Positions 1 to 6,398 of a DNA stretch of 7,052 nt are shown one piece after another. This DNA comes from Thiobacillus sp. (lineage in GTDB: Bacteria > Pseudomonadota > Gammaproteobacteria > Burkholderiales > Thiobacillaceae). The notes under the pieces were generated by a model, which saw nothing but the letters and a program-made list of their open reading frames with translations, did not search any database and was not told the DNA's origin. The stretch spans positions 1 through 7,052 of the forward strand of contig JANJUT010000277.1 in assembly GCA_024710445.1 (NCBI GenBank), read 5' to 3'. Positions within the stretch are counted from its first letter, which is position 1, and every line of letters begins with the position of its first letter. The translations under genes and the position numbers were made by a program.

Positions 1-1
1 G

Positions 2-148
2 GCCAAGGCCAAGAACAAACTCGGCTGGACGCCGAAGATCAGCTTCGACGAACTCGTCGCCGAGATGGTGCGCGAAGACCTGAAAGCGGCAGAGCGCGAC
101 GAACTGGTGAAGAAGCACGGCTACAAGGCCATGGATTATCACGAGTAA
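2..148 (+). CDS. gmd: GDP-mannose 4,6-dehydratase, C-terminal fragment
   Basis: Only the last 48 codons are present, read in frame from position 2 to a TAA stop at 146-148; the start lies upstream of the window. The tail contains KLGWTPKISFDELVAEMV, followed by a charged helix (REDLKAAERDELVKKHGY). This is the usual C-terminal end of GDP-mannose 4,6-dehydratase, a cytoplasmic extended short-chain dehydrogenase that converts GDP-D-mannose to GDP-4-keto-6-deoxy-mannose, the precursor of GDP-fucose, GDP-rhamnose and related sugars. The Rossmann fold and catalytic residues are outside the window, so the call rests on the tail alone. The next gene starts 6 nt after the stop and is not a reductase such as fcl or rmd, so any partner enzyme would have to lie upstream. 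Another member of the same dehydratase family cannot be fully excluded. Confidence 0.8.
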   Translation, partial: AKAKNKLGWTPKISFDELVAEMVREDLKAAERDELVKKHGYKAMDYHE

Positions 149-154
149 GGGCGA

Positions 155-1933
155 GTGCAAACACAACAATCTTTCCGGCAACTGCTCCGTCGCCTGTGGC
201 ATCACATTAATCCACGGCGCCGCATACAGTTCGGGATACTGCTTCTGCTAATGATTTGTGCCTCTCTGGCCGAGGTCGTCAGTATTGGCGCGGTATTGCC
301 TTTTCTGGGAGTGCTTACGGCACCTGAACGGGTGTTCGACCATCAACTGGCGCAACCTCTGATTCAGGCGCTCAATCTGACTGAGCCCAAACAATTGCTA
401 CTGCCGCTTACCACCGTGTTCGCTTTCGCGGCGTTGTTCTCCGGCGCCATGCGCCTGATGTTGTTGTGGGGACAAACCCGGCTCAGCCATGCTATCGGTG
501 CCGATTTCAGTATCAGCATCTACCGTCGCACCCTCTATCAACCCTATGCCGTGCATGTGGCGCGCAACAGCAGTGAAGTTATCTCGGGTATATCGGGCAA
601 GGCAAACAGTCTGGTGCACTACGTTATTCTGCCTGTTCTCACCATTCTTGGTTCCACCATGATGCTGCTCACCATACTGGTTGCGCTGGTGGCCATTGAG
701 CCCGTGGTGGCTTTTTCAGCCTTCGCCGGCTTTGGTGCCATTTATGTGGTGGTGATTTTTGCCAGCAAAAATCGTTTGGCACGAGATGGTCAGCGGATTA
801 GCCACGAACAAAATCAGGTTATCAAGGCGCTTCAAGAGGGCTTGGGTGGAATTCGTGATGTATTGATTGACGGCACCCAGTCGGTTTATTGCAAGATATA
901 CCGCGATGCCGATTTGCCCTTAAGGCGCGCCCAGGCGAATGTCCAGATCATCGGCGTTAGTCCGCGCTTTGGTATCGAGGCACTCGGCATGGTACTCATT
1001 GCCGTGTTGGCGTACTCGCTAGCTGGGCGGCCAGCGGGTATTGCCAGCGTGATTCCTGTTTTGGGTGCACTGGCCCTCGGTGCACAACGCCTGTTGCCCG
1101 TGCTGCAGCAGGCTTACTCCAGCTGGGCGGCCATGAGGGGTGGCCAGGCATCCTTGAGCGATGCATTGGACCTTCTCGATCAACCGCTCCCTGAGTATGC
1201 CGAAGCGCCCTTGCCTGTCCCTATCCCTTTTCAACATGACATCGCTCTTGACGGGTTGGCATTCAGCTACACCCCTAAGGGACCGCGTGTGCTGAAAGGG
1301 CTGGAACTCAATATTCCCAAGGGTGGCAGAATCGGGCTTATAGGCAGCACCGGAAGCGGGAAAAGCACGTTGCTAGATATCATCATGGGGTTGCTGCACC
1401 CCACGGAAGGTAGCCTGGCGATCGATGGTGTGGTTATCACGCCTCAAAACCATCGTGCTTGGCAGGCGCACATCGCCCACGTGCCACAAACTATTTTTCT
1501 GGCCGACACCACTATCGCTGAGAACATCGCATTTGGAGTGTCGCCAGATCAAATCGACCTTGATCGTGTTCGCCAGGCCGCGCAACAGGCACAGATTGCT
1601 CAAACCATCGAGTCTTGGGACAACCAATACAACACTCAGGTCGGAGAACGCGGGGTGCGCCTTTCCGGAGGGCAACGCCAGCGCATCGGAATCGCCCGTG
1701 CCCTATACAAACAGGCGGATGTCATCGTGTTCGACGAAGCCACCAGCGCTCTGGATAACGATACCGAGCGAGCCGTCATGCAGGCTATTGAGAGCCTGAG
1801 TAATGAAATTACGATCCTGATTGTCGCCCACCGCTTGACCACGCTCAAAAACTGCACTCAGATTGTCGAATTGGGTGATGGGGTCGTGAAGCGGATTGGC
1901 ACTTATATCGATATTGTGGGCCAGCCGTCCTGA
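155..1933 (+). CDS. ABC exporter, fused membrane and ATPase domains (lipid-linked oligosaccharide flippase type)
   Basis: This is a 592-residue half-transporter with an N-terminal membrane domain and a C-terminal nucleotide-binding domain, as in MsbA and PglK. Likely membrane segments by hydrophobicity are at about residues 26-53, 81-105, 155-181, 183-204, 272-290 and 295-317. The ATPase domain is complete: Walker A GSTGSGKST at 397-405, Q-loop Q445, signature LSGGQ at 503-507, Walker B ending D527-E528, D-loop SALD, and H-loop H559. The protein should form an inner-membrane homodimer. Family knowledge plus its place among sugar-nucleotide genes suggests flipping of an undecaprenyl-linked glycan; the substrate is inferred. 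The start is GTG at 155, 6 nt after the gmd stop in the same frame, so no longer N-terminus is possible without reading through that stop. AAGG at 147-150 may act as a short-spaced ribosome binding site. Lipid A or peptide export is a less likely alternative. Confidence 0.88.
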   Translation: MQTQQSFRQLLRRLWHHINPRRRIQFGILLLLMICASLAEVVSIGAVLPFLGVLTAPERVFDHQLAQPLIQALNLTEPKQLLLPLTTVFAFAALFSGAMRLMLLWGQTRLSHAIGADFSISIYRRTLYQPYAVHVARNSSEVISGISGKANSLVHYVILPVLTILGSTMMLLTILVALVAIEPVVAFSAFAGFGAIYVVVIFASKNRLARDGQRISHEQNQVIKALQEGLGGIRDVLIDGTQSVYCKIYRDADLPLRRAQANVQIIGVSPRFGIEALGMVLIAVLAYSLAGRPAGIASVIPVLGALALGAQRLLPVLQQAYSSWAAMRGGQASLSDALDLLDQPLPEYAEAPLPVPIPFQHDIALDGLAFSYTPKGPRVLKGLELNIPKGGRIGLIGSTGSGKSTLLDIIMGLLHPTEGSLAIDGVVITPQNHRAWQAHIAHVPQTIFLADTTIAENIAFGVSPDQIDLDRVRQAAQQAQIAQTIESWDNQYNTQVGERGVRLSGGQRQRIGIARALYKQADVIVFDEATSALDNDTERAVMQAIESLSNEITILIVAHRLTTLKNCTQIVELGDGVVKRIGTYIDIVGQPS

Positions 1934-1946
1934 GGCCCAGGCAGCG

Positions 1947-1953
1947 AAAGGAA
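1947..1953 (+). promoter_or_regulatory. Ribosome binding site of pseB
   Basis: AAAGGAA lies 8 nt before the ATG at 1962. It settles the pseB start: the open frame continues upstream to a TTG at 1896 inside the transporter gene, but the 22 extra residues are not typical of the family, whereas the ATG places the nucleotide-binding glycine motif close to the N-terminus as expected. Confidence 0.75.
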
Positions 1954-1961
1954 CAAGCCTT

Positions 1962-2960
1962 ATGCTTAATGATTCATCCATTCTCATTACCGGCGGCACC
2001 GGATCTTTTGGCCATACTTTTGTCCCCATGACTTTGGCCAGATACAACCCGCGCCGGCTGGTGATTTTCTCTCGTGATGAAATGAAGCAATGGGAGATGG
2101 CAAAATTGTATGGCGATGACGACCGGGTACGGTTCTTTATTGGCGACGTGCGCGACAAGGACAGGTTGGTCCGTGCGCTGGATGGCATTGATTATGTCGT
2201 TCATGCCGCTGCGACCAAAATTGTCCCTACAGCAGAGTACAACCCTTTCGAGTGCGTAAAGACCAATATCAATGGTGCGATGAATCTGATCGATGCCTGT
2301 ATTGACCGTCGGGTCAAGCGGGTCGTTGCGTTATCCACCGACAAAGCGAGTAATCCGGCCAACCTTTACGGCGCGACCAAGCTGGCCTCCGATAAACTGT
2401 TTGTCGCGGGGAACTCATATTCAGGCTCCCACGAAACGCGGTTCGCTGTTGTGCGTTATGGCAACGTGATGGGTTCGCGCGGCTCGGTTATCCCCTTCTT
2501 TATGGGTCTTGCCGACAAAGGAAGCTTGCCGATTACGGATGAGCGCATGACACGATTCATGATCAGCCTTGAGCAAGGCGTCGAACTCGTCTGGCATGCC
2601 TTTGAAGACATGGTGGGCGGTGAAATCTACGTCAAGAAAATTCCGTCGATGAAAGTGGTCGATCTCGCTCGGGCCGTTGCGCCCGATGCCACCCATGAAA
2701 TCGTCGGTATCCGCCCTGGCGAGAAACTGCATGAGCAAATGATCGGCACCGAGGATGCCCTGCATACCTACGAATACGATGATCACTTCAAGATACTGCC
2801 GGCGATCCATGGCTGGAGCAACGACCCGAGCCGCATCAACGGTGGGGTGAAGGTTGCTCCCGACTTTATCTACAGCTCGAACATCAACCCCGAATGGATG
2901 ACGATTGAACAGTTGCGCGCCTGGATAGACAGCAACTGCGAGAAGATTGGTCGCATCTGA
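1962..2960 (+). CDS. pseB: UDP-N-acetylglucosamine 4,6-dehydratase (inverting), first step of pseudaminic acid synthesis
   Basis: This 332-residue cytoplasmic enzyme is an extended short-chain dehydrogenase of the PseB/FlaA1 family. It would convert UDP-GlcNAc to UDP-2-acetamido-2,6-dideoxy-beta-L-arabino-hexos-4-ulose using bound NADP. Visible signatures are the dinucleotide motif GGTGSFG at 11-17, the family motif AEYNPFECVKTNI, and an active-site stretch with D127, K128, Y136 and K140 in YGATK. The D/K/Y spacing matches that of Helicobacter FlaA1 as I recall it (D132, K133, Y141). Further hallmarks are VRYGNVMGSRGSVIPFF and GIRPGEKLHEQMI. Length is normal for the family. It begins 28 nt after the ABC exporter and is followed after 1 nt by pseC, the next enzyme of the pathway, which strongly supports PseB over the retaining or membrane-bound relatives. 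Nothing appears truncated or mutated. Confidence 0.95.
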   Translation: MLNDSSILITGGTGSFGHTFVPMTLARYNPRRLVIFSRDEMKQWEMAKLYGDDDRVRFFIGDVRDKDRLVRALDGIDYVVHAAATKIVPTAEYNPFECVKTNINGAMNLIDACIDRRVKRVVALSTDKASNPANLYGATKLASDKLFVAGNSYSGSHETRFAVVRYGNVMGSRGSVIPFFMGLADKGSLPITDERMTRFMISLEQGVELVWHAFEDMVGGEIYVKKIPSMKVVDLARAVAPDATHEIVGIRPGEKLHEQMIGTEDALHTYEYDDHFKILPAIHGWSNDPSRINGGVKVAPDFIYSSNINPEWMTIEQLRAWIDSNCEKIGRI

Positions 2961-2961
2961 C

Positions 2962-4122
2962 ATGATTCCCTACGGTCGTCAGGACATTATTCAGGCTGAT
3001 ATTGATGCCATTGTTGATGTGCTGCGCTCGGACTTTCTGACGCAGGGGCCTCAAGTGCCCCTTTTCGAGCAGAAGCTGGCCGATTACTGTGGCGCAAAGC
3101 ATGCGGTTGCGGTTAATAGCGCCACCTCGGCTTTGCATCTTGCATGCCTCGCACTGGGACTTGGCCCGGACGACTGGCTGTGGACCAGCCCCATTACTTT
3201 CGTCGCTTCGGCAAATTGCGGACTGTATTGCGGCGCCCGGGTTGACTTTGTCGACATCAATCCCCGTACTTACAACCTTTGCCCACGAGCGCTTGAGCAG
3301 AAGCTGATCGTGGCCGAGCGCGAAGGTCGCCTGCCTAAAATCGTCGTGCCGGTGCACTTGTGCGGCGAGCCGTGCGATATGCGGGCAATTTACGCGTTGG
3401 CGCAGCGCTTTGGCTTCAAGATTATCGAAGATGCTTCGCATGCGGTTGGCGGAAAATACAGGGGCGAGCCCATTGGCAATTGCCGTTATAGCGACGTTAC
3501 TGTTTTCAGTTTCCATCCCGTGAAGATCATCACCACAGCCGAAGGTGGCACCGCGATGACAAACGACGATGCACTGGCCGAACGCATGGCACTGCTGCGC
3601 AGTCATGGCATCACCCGTGACCCGGCGTGCATAAATCGTGAACCAGACGGCCCCTGGTATTACGAGCAGATCGACTTGGGATTCAATTACCGCATGACCG
3701 AGTTACAGGCTGCGCTCGGTATCAGTCAGATGGATCGCCTGGACAATTACGTTGCACGCCGCCACGAACTTGCATGCCGTTATGACGCGCTGCTGGCTGG
3801 TCTACCCGTGACGACCCCATGGCGGCATGTGGACAACTACTCGGGGCTGCACCTGTATGTGATCCGTCTGCAACTTCCTGGTGGCGCTCGTACGCACCGC
3901 AATGTTTTCGAGTCCCTGCGCGAACAGGGTATCGGGGTCAATCTGCACTACATTCCCGTTCATATCCAGCCGTATTACCAGGCGATGGGTTTCAGGGCGG
4001 GTGATTTTCCGGAAGCTGAGCGGTACTATGCCGAGGCCATCAGCCTGCCCATGTATCCCGGCCTTAGCGACGTGCAATTGCAATCAGTTGCGAAGGCGCT
4101 TGGGTCTGCCGTTTTGACATGA
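2962..4122 (+). CDS. pseC: UDP-4-amino-4,6-dideoxy-N-acetyl-beta-L-altrosamine transaminase
   Basis: This 386-residue PLP enzyme of the DegT/DnrJ/EryC1 (fold type I) family would transfer an amino group, usually from glutamate, to C4 of the PseB keto-sugar product. The N-terminus (MIPYGRQDI, then LRSDFLTQGPQVPLFE) and NSATSALHLACLALGLG are classic PseC features. D157 in IIEDASHAVG should contact the PLP ring nitrogen, and K188 in FSFHPVKIITTAEGG is the Schiff-base lysine. Substrate-loop sequence YRMTELQAALG and the C-terminal HYIPVHIQPYY are intact. The ATG at 2962 is chosen because it gives the usual PseC N-terminus; a TTG at 2947 would add five residues overlapping pseB. No strong ribosome binding site is seen, and with only 1 nt after the pseB stop, translational coupling is likely. 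The stop overlaps the ATG of the next gene. Confidence 0.95.
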   Translation: MIPYGRQDIIQADIDAIVDVLRSDFLTQGPQVPLFEQKLADYCGAKHAVAVNSATSALHLACLALGLGPDDWLWTSPITFVASANCGLYCGARVDFVDINPRTYNLCPRALEQKLIVAEREGRLPKIVVPVHLCGEPCDMRAIYALAQRFGFKIIEDASHAVGGKYRGEPIGNCRYSDVTVFSFHPVKIITTAEGGTAMTNDDALAERMALLRSHGITRDPACINREPDGPWYYEQIDLGFNYRMTELQAALGISQMDRLDNYVARRHELACRYDALLAGLPVTTPWRHVDNYSGLHLYVIRLQLPGGARTHRNVFESLREQGIGVNLHYIPVHIQPYYQAMGFRAGDFPEAERYYAEAISLPMYPGLSDVQLQSVAKALGSAVLT

Positions 4123-5015
4123 GCCAATATCTAGAATCTGCGCGTACGCATCGCTTGGCCCTGGGTACGGTCCAGTTCGGCCTGCCTTACGGCATCGCCA
4201 ATACGACTGGCCAAGTATCTCTGGCCGAAGCCGAACGCATGGTCAGCCTTGCTGCCGACAACGGCATCGACACGATCGATACCGCTATTGGCTATGGGGA
4301 GAGCGAACAGGTGCTCGGCCGGATTGGTATGCAGGGATTCAAGGTCATAAGCAAGATTCCGCCCGTCCCGCCGGGTGTGACGAACGTCAGGGGATGGGTG
4401 CGGGACGAGGTTGTCCGCTCACTTGACACCCTGCGAATCGATAGGCTCCATGGCCTGTTGCTGCATCGTTCGGCCGACCTGCTCGGACCATATGGCGATG
4501 TGCTGGCTGATGCCTTGTGCGAACTCAAGGCCGAGGGGGCGGTGGTCAAGACGGGGGTTTCCATTTACGCACCGGACGACCTGGAAACCTTGTCGCGGAA
4601 GATCGAGCTTGATTTGATCCAGGCGCCGTTCAATCTGGCTGACAGACGGCTCCATCGTAGTGGTTGGCTGCAGCGACTCAGGTCGCAGGGGACGGAAATT
4701 CATGTGCGCTCCGTTTTCCTGCAAGGTCTGCTTTTGATGCCGCGCGAGGCGATGCCGCCAAAGTTTGCTCGCTGGGCACCATTGTTCGATCACTGGCATG
4801 ACTGGCAGCGTTGCCATGAGGCGTCTGCCGTAGCGGCCTGCCTGGCCTTCCCTCTATCCTTTCCCGCGATCGACCGTGTCGTCGTTGGTGCCAATGACTT
4901 GGCACAGCTGCAGGAGATCTTGCGCGCAACTGCTCAGAGAGTGGAGACAGCACTTCCAGACCTCGCCTGCGACGACGAGGACCTGATCAATCCGGCGCGC
5001 TGGCCGGCCTTGTGA
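4119..5015 (+). CDS. Aldo/keto reductase, accessory gene in nonulosonic acid cluster
   Basis: This 298-residue protein belongs to the aldo/keto reductase superfamily, NAD(P)H-dependent TIM-barrel enzymes. The catalytic tetrad can be assigned: D54 and Y59 in IDTAIGYGESE, K79 in KVISK, and H116 in LLLHRS. The N-terminal LALGTVQFGLPYGIAN is typical of the subgroup found in polysaccharide loci, and the C-terminal VVVGANDLAQLQEI resembles the cofactor-phosphate region. Its ATG overlaps the pseC stop (ATGA, 4119-4122), so translation is probably coupled to pseC. The substrate is unknown: no step of the standard PseB-C-H-G-I-F pathway requires it. With the aminotransferase that follows, it could oxidise or reduce a sugar hydroxyl or keto group, or act on a small acyl precursor. 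These roles are inferred from context only. The fold assignment is firm. Confidence 0.88.
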   Translation: MSQYLESARTHRLALGTVQFGLPYGIANTTGQVSLAEAERMVSLAADNGIDTIDTAIGYGESEQVLGRIGMQGFKVISKIPPVPPGVTNVRGWVRDEVVRSLDTLRIDRLHGLLLHRSADLLGPYGDVLADALCELKAEGAVVKTGVSIYAPDDLETLSRKIELDLIQAPFNLADRRLHRSGWLQRLRSQGTEIHVRSVFLQGLLLMPREAMPPKFARWAPLFDHWHDWQRCHEASAVAACLAFPLSFPAIDRVVVGANDLAQLQEILRATAQRVETALPDLACDDEDLINPARWPAL

Positions 5016-5062
5016 AATGACGGAAATCCGCGCAAGCGATACATTGCAACCACATTACCAAT

Positions 5063-5068
5063 AGAGAG
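5063..5068 (+). promoter_or_regulatory. Probable ribosome binding site of the class III aminotransferase
   Basis: AGAGAG lies 6 nt before the ATG at 5075, inside the 59-nt gap after the reductase gene (5016-5074). It is a moderate match to the Shine-Dalgarno consensus. I see no convincing promoter or terminator in the rest of that gap, which is the longest non-coding stretch in the window. Confidence 0.5.
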
Positions 5069-5074
5069 TGCTTT

Positions 5075-6379
5075 ATGGACACAGGTCAAAAGCTCTGGCA
5101 ACGCGCCAAGCAAATTATCCCCGGCGGCAACATGCTGCTATCCAAGCGGGCGGAAATGTTCCTGCCCGACCAGTGGCCGGCATATTTCAGCAAGGCCAAG
5201 GGCTGCAAGGTATGGGATCTCGATGGCCGTGAATATATCGACATGTGCATCATGGGTATCGGCACGAACACACTCGGTTACGGCCATGACGAGGTCGACG
5301 CCGCAGTGATGGAGACCGTGAAAGCGGGCAATATGTCTACTTTAAACTGCCCGGAAGAGGTTTATCTCGCGGAGAAGCTGCTGGAGCTCCACCCTTGGGC
5401 AGACATGGCGCGCTTCGCGCGTTCCGGCGGCGAGGCCAATGCCATCGCCATCCGCATCGCGCGCGCAGCGGCCGGCAAGGACAAGGTTGCCATTTGCGGC
5501 TATCACGGCTGGCATGACTGGTACCTGGCCGCCAATCTCGGTGACGACAACCATCTGGCTGGCCATCTGCTGCCTGGACTTGACCCAAAGGGCGTACCGA
5601 AAAACTTGCGCGGCACGGTTTTCCCTTTCAACTACAATAATTTTGCCGAGCTTGAAGCGCTCGTGAATACCCATGACATCGGTGTCATCAAGATGGAGGT
5701 GATGCGCAATCAGGGCCCACAGGATGGCTTCTTGCAGAAGGTGCGTGACTTGTCCACGCAGCGCGGCATCGTGCTGATCTTCGACGAATGCACATCGGGC
5801 TTCCGCCAGACCATGGGCGGCATCCACAAGATGTACGGTGTTGAACCGGACATGGCCATGTTTGGCAAGGCGCTTGGCAACGGTTATGCGATTACGGCTA
5901 CCATCGGCCGCCGTGAAATCATGGAAAGTGCCCAGTCGACCTTCATCAGCAGCACGTTCTGGACCGAGCGCATCGGACCAACGGCTGCGCTGAAAACGCT
6001 GGAAATCATGGAGCGTGAGAAATCCTGGGAGCGCATCACCCAGACCGGCACCGGCATCACCGAGCGCTGGAAGACGCTGGCCGCGAAGCATGGCCTCAAG
6101 ATCAACACCGCTGGCCTGCCGGCCATCACCAGCTTCGGTTTCGACGGCCCCAATGCCCTCGCCTACAAAACGCTGATCACTCAGGAAATGCTGGCCAAGG
6201 GTTATCTGGCCACCAATCTGGTGTTCTCGAGCATTGCCCACACACCGGATATCGTGGATGGTTATTTCCATGCGCTTGATCCGGTCTTTGCCCTGATCAA
6301 GGAATGCGAAGAAGGGCGGGATGTCATGTCTTTGCTCAAGGGCCCTGTCTGCCATGCCGGCTTCAAGCGCCTTAACTGA
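5075..6379 (+). CDS. Class III PLP aminotransferase, glutamate-1-semialdehyde aminomutase-like
   Basis: This 434-residue protein is a fold type I, class III aminotransferase of about the same length as glutamate-1-semialdehyde aminomutase (HemL). Recognisable parts are QIIPGGN near residue 13, VWDLDGREYIDM at 46-57, the phosphate-binding region RSGGEANA at 116-123, the ring-stacking motif GYHGWHDWY at 142-150, D237 in IFDECTSGFR for the pyridine nitrogen, and Schiff-base lysine K265 in MFGKALGNGYAI. T294 sits in the region that contacts PLP phosphate from the partner subunit. It is probably not the haem enzyme: HemL genes are not expected here, and the GYHGWHDWY and FWTERIGPTAA segments differ from HemL as I recall it. 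It lies between the aldo/keto reductase and pseG, so it likely aminates a keto or aldehyde group in nonulosonic acid or acyl-substituent synthesis. The true substrate is unknown. All PLP residues appear intact. Confidence 0.85.
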   Translation: MDTGQKLWQRAKQIIPGGNMLLSKRAEMFLPDQWPAYFSKAKGCKVWDLDGREYIDMCIMGIGTNTLGYGHDEVDAAVMETVKAGNMSTLNCPEEVYLAEKLLELHPWADMARFARSGGEANAIAIRIARAAAGKDKVAICGYHGWHDWYLAANLGDDNHLAGHLLPGLDPKGVPKNLRGTVFPFNYNNFAELEALVNTHDIGVIKMEVMRNQGPQDGFLQKVRDLSTQRGIVLIFDECTSGFRQTMGGIHKMYGVEPDMAMFGKALGNGYAITATIGRREIMESAQSTFISSTFWTERIGPTAALKTLEIMEREKSWERITQTGTGITERWKTLAAKHGLKINTAGLPAITSFGFDGPNALAYKTLITQEMLAKGYLATNLVFSSIAHTPDIVDGYFHALDPVFALIKECEEGRDVMSLLKGPVCHAGFKRLN

Positions 6380-6398
6380 AGACGCAGAAACGCCCGGC

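Noticed and set aside
1917..1939. Possible hairpin TGGGCC / GGCCCA with an 11-nt loop around the transporter stop codon
   Set aside because: The stem is only 6 bp, no run of T follows it, and the next gene is part of the same pathway locus, so a terminator is not supported.
1896..1961. 22-residue N-terminal extension of pseB from a TTG codon
   Set aside because: It lies within the 3' end of the transporter gene and the intergenic gap. The ATG at 1962 has a good ribosome binding site and gives the normal PseB N-terminus.
2884..3606. Open frame of 240 codons on the minus strand
   Set aside because: It is antisense to pseC, whose catalytic residues and family motifs are clear. The minus-strand translation has no recognisable domain.
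5017..5064. 15-codon open frame (ATG to TAG) in the gap before the aminotransferase
   Set aside because: It is too short to distinguish from chance, has no ribosome binding site of note, and shows no leader-peptide feature such as repeated regulatory codons.
5016..5074. Possible promoter in the 59-nt gap, with a TTGCAA resembling a -35 box at about 5045
   Set aside because: There is no suitable -10 element at 16-18 nt downstream; the position falls on the ribosome binding site and start codon of the next gene.
5075..6379. Annotation of the aminotransferase as hemL, glutamate-1-semialdehyde aminomutase of haem synthesis
   Set aside because: The fold and length fit, but the location in a nonulosonic acid locus and the divergent sequence around the PLP-stacking and phosphate-binding regions argue for a sugar or acyl substrate.
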